A stretch of DNA of 33,656 nucleotides from the NCBI GenBank assembly GCA_017461775.1, contig JAFTXD010000107.1, positions 1 to 33,656 of the forward strand. The letters are read 5' to 3'. Every line of letters begins with the position of its first letter. Position 1 is the stretch's first letter. The translations under genes were made by a program, and so were the position numbers. Under the pieces are notes generated by a model, which saw only the letters and a program-made list of their open reading frames with translations, was not told the DNA's origin and searched no databases. This document shows positions 15,997 through 24,794 of this stretch, piece by piece. Origin of the DNA: Lachnospiraceae bacterium (GTDB lineage: Bacteria > Bacillota > Clostridia > Lachnospirales > Lachnospiraceae).

Positions 15997-16026
15997 ATAG
16001 TACCATAGTCAGCTACGGTAAGCCAA
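15997..16026 (-). promoter_or_regulatory. Promoter of the pyr operon with palindrome in the spacer
   Basis: On the minus strand TTGGCT (16021-16026), an 18-base spacer and TACTAT (15997-16002) preceded by TGG (extended -10). The spacer holds an inverted repeat, TACCGTAG-CTGA-CTATGGTA (16001-16020; 7 of 8 positions paired), well placed to be an operator. Confidence 0.55.
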
Positions 16027-16036
16027 TGTATTTTTG

Positions 16037-16444
16037 TTATTTAATGATAACTGTCTGCTCCAAATAGTCCGTTTTTAATACTATATATGGGTAGGAAGGG
16101 GTATTTCGCTTTAAATTATCGCCATCCGGCCCAATTAACGTAGTCTCCGCATGAATAGCCTTATCCGTCAGATATAAGCCATCCACTGCAATACTGTACC
16201 CACTGTGCTTCTGGGCACCATACCCCACACAGATGTAAAGGTACTCCCTGTCAGAATACACATAATGAAAGCTCTCCCCCTTCATCTCCTCCAGCAGCTC
16301 AAACAAATTCTCCGGGATGGCGCTTTCGCTCACCACAACAAACTCTAAATCCCTGATTTTTGTCTCTTTTCTTCCCAGCGTATCGCAACCGCTCAGCAGC
16401 AAGGTACAGAGCATCACAGTGAGTATTAATATACTTTTTTTCAT
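16037..16444 (-). CDS. Lipoprotein with PrcB C-terminal-type domain
   Basis: A 135-residue lipoprotein; the signal peptide ends in LLLSGC (Cys20). Residues about 75-133 resemble the PrcB C-terminal domain, known from the spirochaete PrcB protein that works with the PrtP protease: YLYICVGYGAQKHSGYSI, a VDGLYLTDKAIH strand, and the ending SYPYIVLKTDYLEQTVIIK. In clostridia such proteins are single-domain lipoproteins of unknown job. It ends 11 bp upstream of the pyrC -35 box and probably has its own promoter. Confidence 0.75.
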   Translation of the reverse strand: MKKSILILTVMLCTLLLSGCDTLGRKETKIRDLEFVVVSESAIPENLFELLEEMKGESFHYVYSDREYLYICVGYGAQKHSGYSIAVDGLYLTDKAIHAETTLIGPDGDNLKRNTPSYPYIVLKTDYLEQTVIIK

Positions 16445-16477
16445 AGAAACCGCCCAATTTTCTTCTACTCTATCCTA

Positions 16478-16506
16478 TGTACACTACCCCAAAAGTATGA
16501 TATAAT
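16478..16506 (+). promoter_or_regulatory. Promoter of plsC
   Basis: TGTACA, a 17-base spacer and TATAAT with TGA directly before it (extended -10). The ATG at 16505 lies inside the -10 box, so the true start codon must be further downstream. Confidence 0.65.
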
Positions 16507-16570
16507 GTCCGCGGACGCAAAACGGCATTTAATTTTCTATGCGTCAAAGTTCCAGAAAGGTTCAATATTT

Positions 16571-17314
16571 ATGATTCGTACAATTATAGCACTACTTTTT
16601 ATTATTCTATTTTTAATTTTTACAATTCCGGTTATGATTTTTGAGGAAATTATCTGGAAGAAGCACAAGGATTTCCATGACAGAAGCTCCCTGGCCTGCG
16701 TTTTGTGGGCATTCCGGGTTGTCCTGTTTATCTGTGGAACCAAAATTATTGTAAAGAACAAAGAGAATGTTCCCACAGATACTGCCGTATTATATGTGGG
16801 AAATCATCGCAGCTTCTTCGATATCCTGCTTACTTATATTCAGGTACCCAGACCCACCGGCTACATTTCCAAAATCGAAGTAAAGAAGGTTCCTCTTCTT
16901 CGTTGGTGGATGAAACATTTGTATTGTCTGTTCCTTGACCGCGAGGACATCAAACAGGGATTGAAAACGGTTCTTACCGGCGTGGAACAGGTAAAATCCG
17001 GAATTTCCATGACCATCTTCCCGGAAGGCACCCGTAACAGAGAGGAAGGTACACTGCTTCCATTCAAGGAGGGAAGCTTCAAGATTGCAGAAAAGGGTAA
17101 CGTTCCCATCGTCCCCATAACCATTGTAAACTCTGCTTCCATTTTTGAAGACCATTTCCCGAAGGTAAAAGCCACCACCGTCATCGTAGAATACGGTAAG
17201 CCCATCTACACCAAGGAACTGGAAAAAGAAACGCTGAAAAATCTCGGTTCCCATGTCCGGGAGATTATCGCTGCTACATATGCACAAAATGTAAAAGAGC
17301 TTCCTGCCAAGTAG
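16571..17314 (+). CDS. plsC: 1-acyl-sn-glycerol-3-phosphate acyltransferase
   Basis: Adds the second acyl chain to make phosphatidic acid at the membrane. The 247-residue protein has an N-terminal transmembrane helix (IIALLFIILFLIFTIPVMIF), motif I NHRSFFD at 78-84 (catalytic H-x4-D), and motif III FPEGTRN at 150-156, followed by VPIVPITIV. The frame is open from 16505, but that ATG overlaps the promoter -10, so I use ATG 16571; AGAAAGG lies about 10 bases upstream. It is a single gene converging on murF. Confidence 0.93.
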   Translation: MIRTIIALLFIILFLIFTIPVMIFEEIIWKKHKDFHDRSSLACVLWAFRVVLFICGTKIIVKNKENVPTDTAVLYVGNHRSFFDILLTYIQVPRPTGYISKIEVKKVPLLRWWMKHLYCLFLDREDIKQGLKTVLTGVEQVKSGISMTIFPEGTRNREEGTLLPFKEGSFKIAEKGNVPIVPITIVNSASIFEDHFPKVKATTVIVEYGKPIYTKELEKETLKNLGSHVREIIAATYAQNVKELPAK

Positions 17315-17328
17315 GAAGCTCCTTTTAT
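17297..17328. terminator. Bidirectional terminator between plsC and murF
   Basis: GAGCTTCCT pairs with AGGAAGCTC around a loop that contains the first base of the plsC stop codon; T-rich runs follow on both strands. It serves both convergent genes in very little space. Confidence 0.8.
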
Positions 17329-18695
17329 TACATCAATAACTCCACAATATTCTGATATCCCATTCCATGGGATGCCTTGATTAAAACGGTATCTCCCTTT
17401 ACAAGCTGTCTCTGCAAATCTTCTACAAGAAGCTCTCTGGTTGCATAGTGGTACACCTTCGTAGCAGAACTCTTTGCTCCGGCCCGGGCGGCCATCTCCT
17501 CTGACAGCTCTCCCGCGCAAAGAAGTACATCGATGCCCTTTTCCACCACATATGCACCAATCTCACCATGCATTTCTCTTTCCCGCTCTCCCAGCTCAAA
17601 CATGTCCCCAAGAATTGCTACCTTTCTGGTAGCTGCGGTAGAAAGAAGAGCAATCGCAGCCTTCATAGACACCGGATTAGCATTGTAGCAATCATCAATT
17701 AATACAAAATCCGCAGTCTGTATCAGATTGCTTCTCCCGGCAGTTGGCGTCACAGAGGCTATCCCCTTTACGATTTCCTCCTCCGTAAGTCCCAGGTAGT
17801 CTGCCACAGCCGCAGCTGCCAGCGCATTATAAATCTGATGCTCTCCCGGCAGATTTACCTTGGCAGTGAAAGCTTTCTCTCCCAGATGCACTGTAAATTC
17901 ACTACCGAAAAGTCCCAGATTCTTCACATCCGATGCAGATACACCATGCTCTCCGCAAAGCCCAAAGCGTACCGGCGTCTTTCCATGTACCTGAGAAATG
18001 GTCTGAAGCATATCGTCATCACCATTCACCACCACAATTCCTTCCGGATTACTACACTCAAAAATCTCAGATTTGGCCTTAAGGATACCTTCGCGGCTCC
18101 CTAAAAATTCCAGATGACACTGTCCGATATTGGTCATAACGCACACATCCGGTTTCGCCATCTGTGTCAGTCGACTCATCTCTCCGAAATGATTAATACC
18201 CATTTCCAGCACTGCTACTTCATGCTCATCCCGAATCCGGAGAATGGTAAGTGGTACTCCGATTTCATTATTAAAGTTCCCCTGGGTCTTTAATACCTTA
18301 TATTTTTGCGCCAGTACCCCCGCAATAAATTCCTTGGTGCTGGTCTTTCCCACACTTCCGGTAATCCCTACCACCTTAACATTCAGCTGAGCCCGATAGA
18401 ATTCTCCTATCTGCCTAAGAGCAGTAAAGGAGTCTTCCACGATTATGTACGGCAAAGTCAGCTCCGTCTGCTCCTTCTCACAGATTACCCCAAGAGCACC
18501 CTTCTCTGCCACTGCCGGGATAAAGGAGTGACCATCCACTCTCTCACCCTTGGTAGCAATAAAGATATCCCCTGCCTGTACCTGCCTGGAGTCCAGATAT
18601 ACACCACCTGCCTCTATACCGCAATTCTCATGCTCCGGGTGAACCAGCCTGCCGCCGGTGACCCGTGCCAGATTTTCCAGAGTTATATTCTTCAT
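17328..18695 (-). CDS. murF: UDP-N-acetylmuramoyl-tripeptide--D-alanyl-D-alanine ligase
   Basis: Adds D-Ala-D-Ala to the UDP-MurNAc-tripeptide, the last cytoplasmic step of peptidoglycan precursor synthesis. The 455-residue Mur ligase has the N-terminal UDP-binding domain (VYLDSRQVQAGDIFIATKGERVDGHSF), the ATP loop GITGSVGKTSTKEF at 110-123, the central LEMGINHFGEM, and a C-terminal LIDDCYNANPVSM with GDMFELGE. It begins 3 bp after the ddl stop, so the enzyme that uses D-Ala-D-Ala is made together with the one that produces it. Confidence 0.96.
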   Translation of the reverse strand: MKNITLENLARVTGGRLVHPEHENCGIEAGGVYLDSRQVQAGDIFIATKGERVDGHSFIPAVAEKGALGVICEKEQTELTLPYIIVEDSFTALRQIGEFYRAQLNVKVVGITGSVGKTSTKEFIAGVLAQKYKVLKTQGNFNNEIGVPLTILRIRDEHEVAVLEMGINHFGEMSRLTQMAKPDVCVMTNIGQCHLEFLGSREGILKAKSEIFECSNPEGIVVVNGDDDMLQTISQVHGKTPVRFGLCGEHGVSASDVKNLGLFGSEFTVHLGEKAFTAKVNLPGEHQIYNALAAAAVADYLGLTEEEIVKGIASVTPTAGRSNLIQTADFVLIDDCYNANPVSMKAAIALLSTAATRKVAILGDMFELGEREREMHGEIGAYVVEKGIDVLLCAGELSEEMAARAGAKSSATKVYHYATRELLVEDLQRQLVKGDTVLIKASHGMGYQNIVELLM

Positions 18696-18698
18696 GGC

Positions 18699-19742
18699 CT
18701 ATTTCCCATTCTTTGCTAAACTGATAATCTTCTCACAAAGCTCTATAAAGCTCATTCCCACTGCCGCAGCCTCCTGGGGAAGAAGTGACGTAGGTGTCAT
18801 ACCCGGAAGGGTATTTGCCTCCAGACAGTAGAAATTATAATTCTCATCCATCATGAAATCCATGCGGGCATAATTCTTAAGGCGAAGCACCTTAAATACC
18901 TTTTCTGCAGTCTGCTGCATCTTCTCCGTAACATCCGCAGGCAACTCCGCAGGACAGGTTTCCACGGCGGAGCCTGCCTGATATTTGTTCTTATAATCGT
19001 AAAAGCCCACAAGAGGTGCAATCTCAATAATGGGCAGAGCCTTCCCATCCAGTACACCGATGGAAAATTCTCTTCCCTTAATAAACTGCTCGATAACCAC
19101 GTCGTCATCATAACGGAAAGCTTCTGCCTTCGCTGCCTCGTATTCCCGGGCATTGTTTGCAATGGACACACCCACGCTGGAACCACCATTACACGCCTTC
19201 ACAATACATGGAAAAGGAACGCTCATCGGGTCTGCCTCTCCTCTGGTCAGATGGATACCTGCCGGTGTGGGAATTCCATGCTGATAAAACAACTCTTTTG
19301 CAAGGCTCTTATCCATGGCAAGAGCGGAGCTGACATAGTCCGTACCGGTATAGCAGATTCCCATCAAATCAAAGCATGCCTGAATCTTTCCATCCTCACC
19401 ATTGGCACCGTGAAGCGCCATAAATACCACTTCTGCTTCCTGACAAAGGCGGATTACATTGGGTCCAAAGAAGTTCTTGTCCCCATCCTCTCTCATGGCC
19501 TTTACCGCTTCCAAATCCGGATTCTGGGCGCTGATTCCCTGAATCTCCTTGGCCCAGTCTCTGGAGCTGTCAAAAGCGCAGGCTGGATTTTTTGCAATCT
19601 CCTCATCCTCTACACCAAGATACACATCAATCAGTGCCACCTGATGCCCTGCTTCCTTCAATGCCTTATAAATCATAGAACCGGTTACCAGGGACACATC
19701 TCTCTCCGTGCTGGTACCACCGGCTAAAACTGTTATTTTCAT
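18699..19742 (-). CDS. ddl: D-alanine--D-alanine ligase
   Basis: Joins two D-Ala with ATP. The 347-residue ATP-grasp enzyme shows GGTSTERDVSLVTG at the N-terminus, LHGANGEDGKIQ, the glycine-rich loop KACNGGSSVGVSI, the omega-loop Tyr in KNKYQAGSAVE (the form that makes D-Ala-D-Ala rather than D-Ala-D-Lac), and the metal-binding EANTLPGMTPTS. AAAGGAG 7 bases before ATG supports the start. It is the middle gene of GH9-like lipoprotein - ddl - murF, with gaps of 13 and 3 bp. Confidence 0.96.
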   Translation of the reverse strand: MKITVLAGGTSTERDVSLVTGSMIYKALKEAGHQVALIDVYLGVEDEEIAKNPACAFDSSRDWAKEIQGISAQNPDLEAVKAMREDGDKNFFGPNVIRLCQEAEVVFMALHGANGEDGKIQACFDLMGICYTGTDYVSSALAMDKSLAKELFYQHGIPTPAGIHLTRGEADPMSVPFPCIVKACNGGSSVGVSIANNAREYEAAKAEAFRYDDDVVIEQFIKGREFSIGVLDGKALPIIEIAPLVGFYDYKNKYQAGSAVETCPAELPADVTEKMQQTAEKVFKVLRLKNYARMDFMMDENYNFYCLEANTLPGMTPTSLLPQEAAAVGMSFIELCEKIISLAKNGK

Positions 19743-19755
19743 TGCTTATCTCCTT

Positions 19756-21090
19756 TTATTTCAAATGATCATGGGCCAAATGCTCGCAAAGCAGCATCAC
19801 GTAAGCAGCCTGCATACGGGGGCTTTTTACAATCATCTCATTTACATAATCATAGGCCTGCGGATTCCGTCCCTGAAGATAAAAATACTCCTCCTCCAGA
19901 AGGTCTCCATACTCATAATTGGTGATAACATATTCTACGACGGAAACAGTTACCATATTCCACATAATTTCATCCAGCTTTTCTTCTCCGGCTCCCATAC
20001 TAAGCAGCTGGTTGTCCAGAACAATATAAGAATATACCTCCTCTGCCTGGTCTAGAATCTCCTCCATCAAGGAAGTACAAAGGCTGCGATTTACCTTATA
20101 ATCCGTAGTAAAATGGGTAAGAGCTGCCAGCACCTCATTCCGGCTCTTTAGTACCTCTCCTGCTTCCAACTGGGCATCGAAATACTCCTGCACCAGCTTC
20201 CGGTAGCTATAGGTTCCGGTAGCCTTGTAAAGCTCGGAAGCCGCAAGTATCCGATAATCGGATGACTCCTCCTTTTTCTCCGCTTCCTTCCAGAGATTTT
20301 TTGCCAGCTTTAGAGCATCGTTGCCCTTATTCCAATCAAAGGCCTGATAGCAGTTCCCGTACTTAGATAACAATGCCACCATCATATAGGGGTCATAGGA
20401 CTGCTCCTCTTCCTTCTTCAACTCCTCCATCAGAGTTTCCACATATGTATGCACTACCTGTAGCACCTGGGGGATCTGCCCCGCTTCCGTCTCGTAGGAT
20501 TCCTCATAAAAATCGTAGGAGAGTAACAAAATCAGCGCACCATCTACCTTACTTTGCAGCTCACCCTCCGAAGAAAACATCTCCGAAAAGCCCGTCACCA
20601 TTTCCACCAGCGCGGTCTCCTGTAGGCGCTCCTTAACAGTAAAGGGATAGGAATATCCCAGATAATCACACTGTAGCACATACTCCCCGGTTTCTGCCAC
20701 CTCTGTAAAATCCGCTACTGCGCTGTAGCTGGTGGTATCCTTATGATACTTTACCTCAGAAAATGCTCCGGTATACACTACTTCCCCGGATTCCCTGTCC
20801 AATAGAAAAAACTCCTCCGGCAGTATCTTCCCATACACATGGGCAATTTTCTCCTCGGAAACATCGTACCCGCCCGAGGGCACGCAAAGTCCCGGTATCA
20901 GCTCCGGTACCTCATACGTAAGCTCCGGCTCTTCCAATAACCTATATGTAATTGTATTTTCCTTTAAAACAGGCTCTGTCTGTCCCGTGGCATTAGTCTG
21001 CTCTGCGGCATCATTTCCGCATCCGGTCAGACTAAGCAGCACGGCTCCCAGACAGATAACCTTACTTATATTCTTCTTCATAACGCTCAT
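19756..21090 (-). CDS. Lipoprotein with GH9-like fold, probably not catalytic
   Basis: A 444-residue lipoprotein; the signal peptide ends at LTGC (Cys24). Residues about 60-155 resemble the N-terminal Ig-like domain of family 9 glycoside hydrolases (AHVYGKILPEEFFLLDRESGEVVYTGAFSEV, then YVLQCDYLGYSYPFTV). The rest is helical and keeps GH9 landmarks such as YRILAASELYKATGTYSYRKL and YLQGRNPQAYDYV. The DAGD catalytic motif expected after the Ig domain and the C-terminal acid of active GH9 enzymes are not visible. It may bind rather than cut a glycan, and its place before ddl and murF hints at a cell-wall role. Start 21090 has only a weak AAAGAAG; ATG 21081 is an alternative. Confidence 0.75.
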   Translation of the reverse strand: MSVMKKNISKVICLGAVLLSLTGCGNDAAEQTNATGQTEPVLKENTITYRLLEEPELTYEVPELIPGLCVPSGGYDVSEEKIAHVYGKILPEEFFLLDRESGEVVYTGAFSEVKYHKDTTSYSAVADFTEVAETGEYVLQCDYLGYSYPFTVKERLQETALVEMVTGFSEMFSSEGELQSKVDGALILLLSYDFYEESYETEAGQIPQVLQVVHTYVETLMEELKKEEEQSYDPYMMVALLSKYGNCYQAFDWNKGNDALKLAKNLWKEAEKKEESSDYRILAASELYKATGTYSYRKLVQEYFDAQLEAGEVLKSRNEVLAALTHFTTDYKVNRSLCTSLMEEILDQAEEVYSYIVLDNQLLSMGAGEEKLDEIMWNMVTVSVVEYVITNYEYGDLLEEEYFYLQGRNPQAYDYVNEMIVKSPRMQAAYVMLLCEHLAHDHLK

Positions 21091-21117
21091 TATACTTCTT
21101 TTTTTTTCATCAGTAAA
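21089..21117 (-). promoter_or_regulatory. Candidate promoter of GH9-like lipoprotein - ddl - murF
   Basis: On the minus strand TTTACT (21112-21117), a 17-base spacer and TATAAT (21089-21094). The -10 overlaps the ATG at 21090; transcription would start near 21082, right before the next in-frame ATG at 21081. Confidence 0.45.
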
Positions 21118-21130
21118 CTGTAAAAATCAT

Positions 21131-21919
21131 CTACTCACCCAGCATTTCTTCCGGGTTGATTAACTCACCATTTGCGCTCATGGAAAAGTACAGATTACTT
21201 CCCTCCACGCTGTAATATTTGGTAGGTGCACTGATTTCTGCGATTTTTTCTCCCGCAGATACAAAATCCCCTACCTCACAGGATAAATTCTGCAACTGGC
21301 CATAGGTTACCTGATAACCATTTCCCAAATCCAGAATCATACTCTGGCCAATCTCCTCATTGGAGAACACACTGACAACCTCACCATCTGCGCAGGCATA
21401 TACCGGCTCTCCCTCCGGTGCGCTGATAATCACTGCCGGATTGTACTTGTACTGGTCAAGAGTTGCAAAATACACAGTGTTGTCCATGTTGTAATGCATG
21501 AGCACAAAGCCTTCGGTAGGCATAACCAGCCCCTCTTCCGCGGTAAAATTCAGTGTCTGTCCGATGACAACATCCCCACCGTTTACCGGTTCCGGCTCTG
21601 CTACAGATTCCTCCGGCACATTCCCTTCTGTTTCCTCAGGCTCCACCGGTGCATAGTCCAGTGCGTCCTCGGAAATAGGCGCCTGCTCTACATTTTCTGA
21701 TGGTGTCAAAAATGCCAGCTCCTGAGGAGAGCTTTCCGGTGCGGGCTCAATCTGGGACAAATCAATGGAATAACCATTGTCTTCATGCTTCTCCGTATCC
21801 TTGTCCTTCATGTATAAACCGCTAACGGTAAGTGCTGTCATAACAAATGCTGAAGAAGCAATCATTATAATTTTCTCCTTCAGCATCTTTGGTTTTTTGT
21901 TATTTTTTTGCGTTTTCAT
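21131..21919 (-). CDS. SpoIIQ-like membrane protein with degenerate LytM (M23) domain
   Basis: A 262-residue protein with one N-terminal membrane helix (IIMIASSAFVMTALTVSGLY), an acidic Pro/Glu-rich linker (about residues 50-125) and a LytM domain at about 150-260 (APEGEPVYACADGEVVSVF, DLGNGYQVTYGQL, VGDFVSAGEKIAEI, SNLYFSMSANGELINPEE). All zinc ligands of active M23 peptidases are replaced: the HxxxD site reads YNPAV, the catalytic His of the YAHL motif is Gln in YGQL, and HLHF reads NLYF. It should therefore bind, not cut. B. subtilis SpoIIQ, also degenerate, binds SpoIIIAH across the forespore gap; this protein has the same layout and a sigmaF-like promoter. ATG 21919 is chosen because GGAGG is 5 bases upstream. 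Confidence 0.8.
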   Translation of the reverse strand: MKTQKNNKKPKMLKEKIIMIASSAFVMTALTVSGLYMKDKDTEKHEDNGYSIDLSQIEPAPESSPQELAFLTPSENVEQAPISEDALDYAPVEPEETEGNVPEESVAEPEPVNGGDVVIGQTLNFTAEEGLVMPTEGFVLMHYNMDNTVYFATLDQYKYNPAVIISAPEGEPVYACADGEVVSVFSNEEIGQSMILDLGNGYQVTYGQLQNLSCEVGDFVSAGEKIAEISAPTKYYSVEGSNLYFSMSANGELINPEEMLGE

Positions 21920-21963
21920 AGATTCCTCCATCCCTTCACTACTTTAGAATTAACTTCTATAGA

Positions 21964-21993
21964 TAGTGTTCACAGGATTTCCAAAATCTATAC
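21964..21993 (-). promoter_or_regulatory. Candidate sigmaF-type forespore promoter
   Basis: On the minus strand GTATA (21989-21993), a 15-base spacer and GTGAACACTA (21964-21973). The known B. subtilis sigmaF pattern is GYATA-N15-GGNNANANTR; there is a single mismatch. It lies just after the SseB-domain gene and would give a leader of about 38 bases for the SpoIIQ-like gene. Confidence 0.5.
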
Positions 21994-21997
21994 AAAC

Positions 21998-22453
21998 TTA
22001 TTTCTGTTCTTTAAAAATATTCGGATTCTTTTCCGCAATTACTTCCAGAAGCTCCTTTGGCATCACCACATTATGGCTGTAAGGATTGATGATAAATCCA
22101 TCGCAGGTTTCCTTTGCCGCACGAATCATTCCTACATAATCCGTAAAGGTAAAGCCAAAAATCTGCTGACCGCCTTCCTTATTCCACTTCTGTAGCTCTT
22201 CGATATCGGTAAATGCCATGAAGAAATGCTTTCCATCCGGTGCAGTCAGCATGGGCAGCTGAATCTTCGCATCCTTGCTGATTACGCTGATGCCGTTCTC
22301 ATCCGGTTCCGGCTTAGGCTCGATAACTACAGGCGAGAGGAATTTTGCATGAATCGCCTCTTCGATAAACATCTGACGATGCTCCGGTGTATTGCTTTTT
22401 TTCATTAATTCCATAGCTCCGGTAAGCATGGGATTGGTAATCATACCTTTCAT
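21998..22453 (-). CDS. SseB-family N-terminal domain protein
   Basis: A 151-residue cytoplasmic protein matching the SseB N-terminal domain family: LMKKSNTPEHRQMFIEEAIHAKFLSPVVIEP, a QLPMLTAPDGKHFFMAFTDIEELQKW core, FTFTDYVGMI, and GFIINPYSHNVVMPKELLEVI near the end. The family is common in clostridia and of unknown function. GAGG 8 bases before ATG 22453 supports the start. It follows the aconitase-like hydratase by 16 bp and ends the ileS-glgP transcription unit. Confidence 0.85.
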   Translation of the reverse strand: MKGMITNPMLTGAMELMKKSNTPEHRQMFIEEAIHAKFLSPVVIEPKPEPDENGISVISKDAKIQLPMLTAPDGKHFFMAFTDIEELQKWNKEGGQQIFGFTFTDYVGMIRAAKETCDGFIINPYSHNVVMPKELLEVIAEKNPNIFKEQK

Positions 22454-22469
22454 CTTTTTATCCTCTTCT

Positions 22470-24758
22470 TTACACTCTGTTGTAATTGATGAGACATCCC
22501 TTTAAGATAATCTGACGCTCTTCGTCGGTTAAATCACCTAAGGTCACTTCAAATTCCTTAAGTCCGTCTTCCTTTACTACATATCCCTTGATGGATGCTG
22601 CCTTATTCACCACAGCGTCCTTGATTCCCGGGAAGAACAGATAATCTAAATTCTGGAAAGGAAGCTCACCATCCTTAATTACAAATGGAAGCATACCCCA
22701 GTTAATTAAGTTAGAACGATATCTCTTGGTTGCATATTCGTTGGCAATATTCGCCCAGCCGCCAAGCACCTTCTGACAGCTTGCTGCCTGCTCTCTTGCA
22801 GAACCATCGCCCGGCTTTACAGCAAAGATGGTAGAACCAAAGCCGGTATTGGTAGAATCAGCATCTGCAAACTGTTCGCGAACAGCCTTCATCACACCTG
22901 CCACATCCGGATGTGCCTCGCAGGGCTTCTCCCCATTCATTCTTGCGGTCTCTGCCTTCTGGATATCCTTTGCACGTCCAACGTACTGAGGATCCTTTCT
23001 GGAAAGGGCAAACTCTGCAAGTCCCAAAGGATTGGAACGATAGCTGGAGGTTTCACCGGAAGGAATCAGCTCATCGGTAGTAGTTACCGGGTCGTGAATC
23101 TCACTTACCACTCTCAGCACCAGATTCTCCGGTAGCTCGCCCATAGCCGGCCAATCCTTAATGTTTGGTCCAAGCTGGATTTCTGCATCCGGGTCTGCCT
23201 GGCCCTTAGAATCAAATACACGATTCTCGTAAATCTTGCTGTCAAAGTGATATTTATACTTACCAAAATCTCCATCAAACTCTGTTGCAGGAGTAAGTAC
23301 ACCCTTATTTGCCGCAGTTGCTGCGATAGAGCGGGCATCCATCAGTGCTACGGAAGAAATCTGACCATTCTGCAGTTTGGAGCCTTCTCTGTTGGGGAAG
23401 TTTCTGGTAGAGTGACGGATACTGAATGCGTTATTTGCAGGAGTATCTCCGGCACCGAAGCAAGGTCCGCAGAATGCGGTCTTCATCACTGCACCGGTCT
23501 CTAAAATGGTTGCTGCACAGCCGTTACGGATTAATTCCATGTAAACCGGCATGGACGCAGGATATACGCTTAAGGTAAATCCGTCAGAGCCGATATATCT
23601 GCCCTTTAAGATATCTGCTGCAGCACAGATGTTTTCAAAGCCACCACCTGCACAGCCGGCGATAATACCCTGATCCACCATGAACTTGCCGTTCTTCACC
23701 TTATTCTTTAAGTTGAAATCCACGGCACCGTCTAAGGAAACCAGTGCACGCTTCTCTGTTTCATCTAAGATATCCATTAAATTTGCATTTAATTCTTCGA
23801 TGGTATAGGTATTGCTTGGATGGAAAGGCATTGCAATCATCGGACGCACCTTGGATAAATCCACCATAATCATACCATCGTAGTATGCAACGCTGCCCGG
23901 ATTTAATTCCTTATAGTCCTCACTTCTGCCATGGATATCGTAGAAGTCCTTCACCTCGTCATCGGTTCTCCAAATAGAAGACAGACAGGTGGTCTCGGTG
24001 GTCATTACATCGATACCGATACGGAAATCTGCGCTTAAGGAGCTGATTCCCGGGCCTACGAATTCCATCACTTTATTTTTTACAAAGCCGTTGGCAAATA
24101 CTGCACCGATAATCGCCAGAGCCACGTCCTGAGGACCTACGCCCTTCACCGGCTCACCGGTCATATATACACCCACTACACCCGGCATATTGATATCATA
24201 TGTCTGATTTAACAGCTGCTTAACCAGCTCCGGTCCACCTTCACCCACAGCCATGGTACCCAGTGCACCATAACGGGTATGAGAATCGGAACCTAAAATC
24301 ATCTTGCCGCCGCCGGCAAGCATTTCTCTTGCATACTGATGAATAACTGCCTGATGAGGTGGTACATACACACCACCGTACTTCTTTGCGCAGGACAAAC
24401 CAAACATGTGGTCATCCTCGTTGATCGTACCGCCTACTGCGCAAAGGGAATTATGGCAGTTGGTAAGTACATAGGGCATAGGGAACTTCTGAAGTCCGGA
24501 AGCTCTTGCTGTCTGGATAATACCAACAAAGGTAATATCGTGACTGGTCAGCTTATCAAAACGGATCTTCAGCTTGTCCATATTGCCGGAGGTATTGTGC
24601 TCCGCTAAAATACCGTAAGCAATGGTATTCTTCTTCGCATCCTCCTTGGTAACGTCAGCGCCACATGCTGCCTTTACTGCCGCAAAAGCCTCTGGTGAAT
24701 CCGGGATAACGGTATTTCCGCCAACCAGATATGCGCCTCCCTGTAATAATTCAATCAT
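22470..24758 (-). CDS. Aconitase-family hydratase
   Basis: A 762-residue single-chain member of the aconitase superfamily with a [4Fe-4S] cluster. [12 protein letters not shown] near residue 160 is the conserved aconitase serine/histidine motif. The three cluster cysteines appear in [13 protein letters not shown] and [10 protein letters not shown]. The C-terminal swivel domain carries DGSAREQAA and [14 protein letters not shown], close to the aconitase endings GSSREHAA and RSNLxxxGxLPL. The exact substrate (citrate, homocitrate or another hydroxy-acid) cannot be read from the sequence. ATG 24758 is preferred over GTG 24773 because GGGAGG lies 7 bases before it. Gene neighbours are a phosphoesterase lipoprotein upstream and the SseB-domain gene downstream. 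Confidence 0.88.
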   Translation of the reverse strand: MIELLQGGAYLVGGNTVIPDSPEAFAAVKAACGADVTKEDAKKNTIAYGILAEHNTSGNMDKLKIRFDKLTSHDITFVGIIQTARASGLQKFPMPYVLTNCHNSLCAVGGTINEDDHMFGLSCAKKYGGVYVPPHQAVIHQYAREMLAGGGKMILGSDSHTRYGALGTMAVGEGGPELVKQLLNQTYDINMPGVVGVYMTGEPVKGVGPQDVALAIIGAVFANGFVKNKVMEFVGPGISSLSADFRIGIDVMTTETTCLSSIWRTDDEVKDFYDIHGRSEDYKELNPGSVAYYDGMIMVDLSKVRPMIAMPFHPSNTYTIEELNANLMDILDETEKRALVSLDGAVDFNLKNKVKNGKFMVDQGIIAGCAGGGFENICAAADILKGRYIGSDGFTLSVYPASMPVYMELIRNGCAATILETGAVMKTAFCGPCFGAGDTPANNAFSIRHSTRNFPNREGSKLQNGQISSVALMDARSIAATAANKGVLTPATEFDGDFGKYKYHFDSKIYENRVFDSKGQADPDAEIQLGPNIKDWPAMGELPENLVLRVVSEIHDPVTTTDELIPSGETSSYRSNPLGLAEFALSRKDPQYVGRAKDIQKAETARMNGEKPCEAHPDVAGVMKAVREQFADADSTNTGFGSTIFAVKPGDGSAREQAASCQKVLGGWANIANEYATKRYRSNLINWGMLPFVIKDGELPFQNLDYLFFPGIKDAVVNKAASIKGYVVKEDGLKEFEVTLGDLTDEERQIILKGCLINYNRV

Positions 24759-24794
24759 GGTTTTTCCTCCCACATTGCTTATAAAATAAATAAT

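Noticed and set aside
16505-17314. plsC starting at ATG 16505
   Set aside because: That ATG is part of the TATAAT box, so it would not be in the mRNA.
19251-19727. Long plus-strand frame opposite ddl
   Set aside because: It is the mirror of a well-supported gene, without ribosome binding site or family features.
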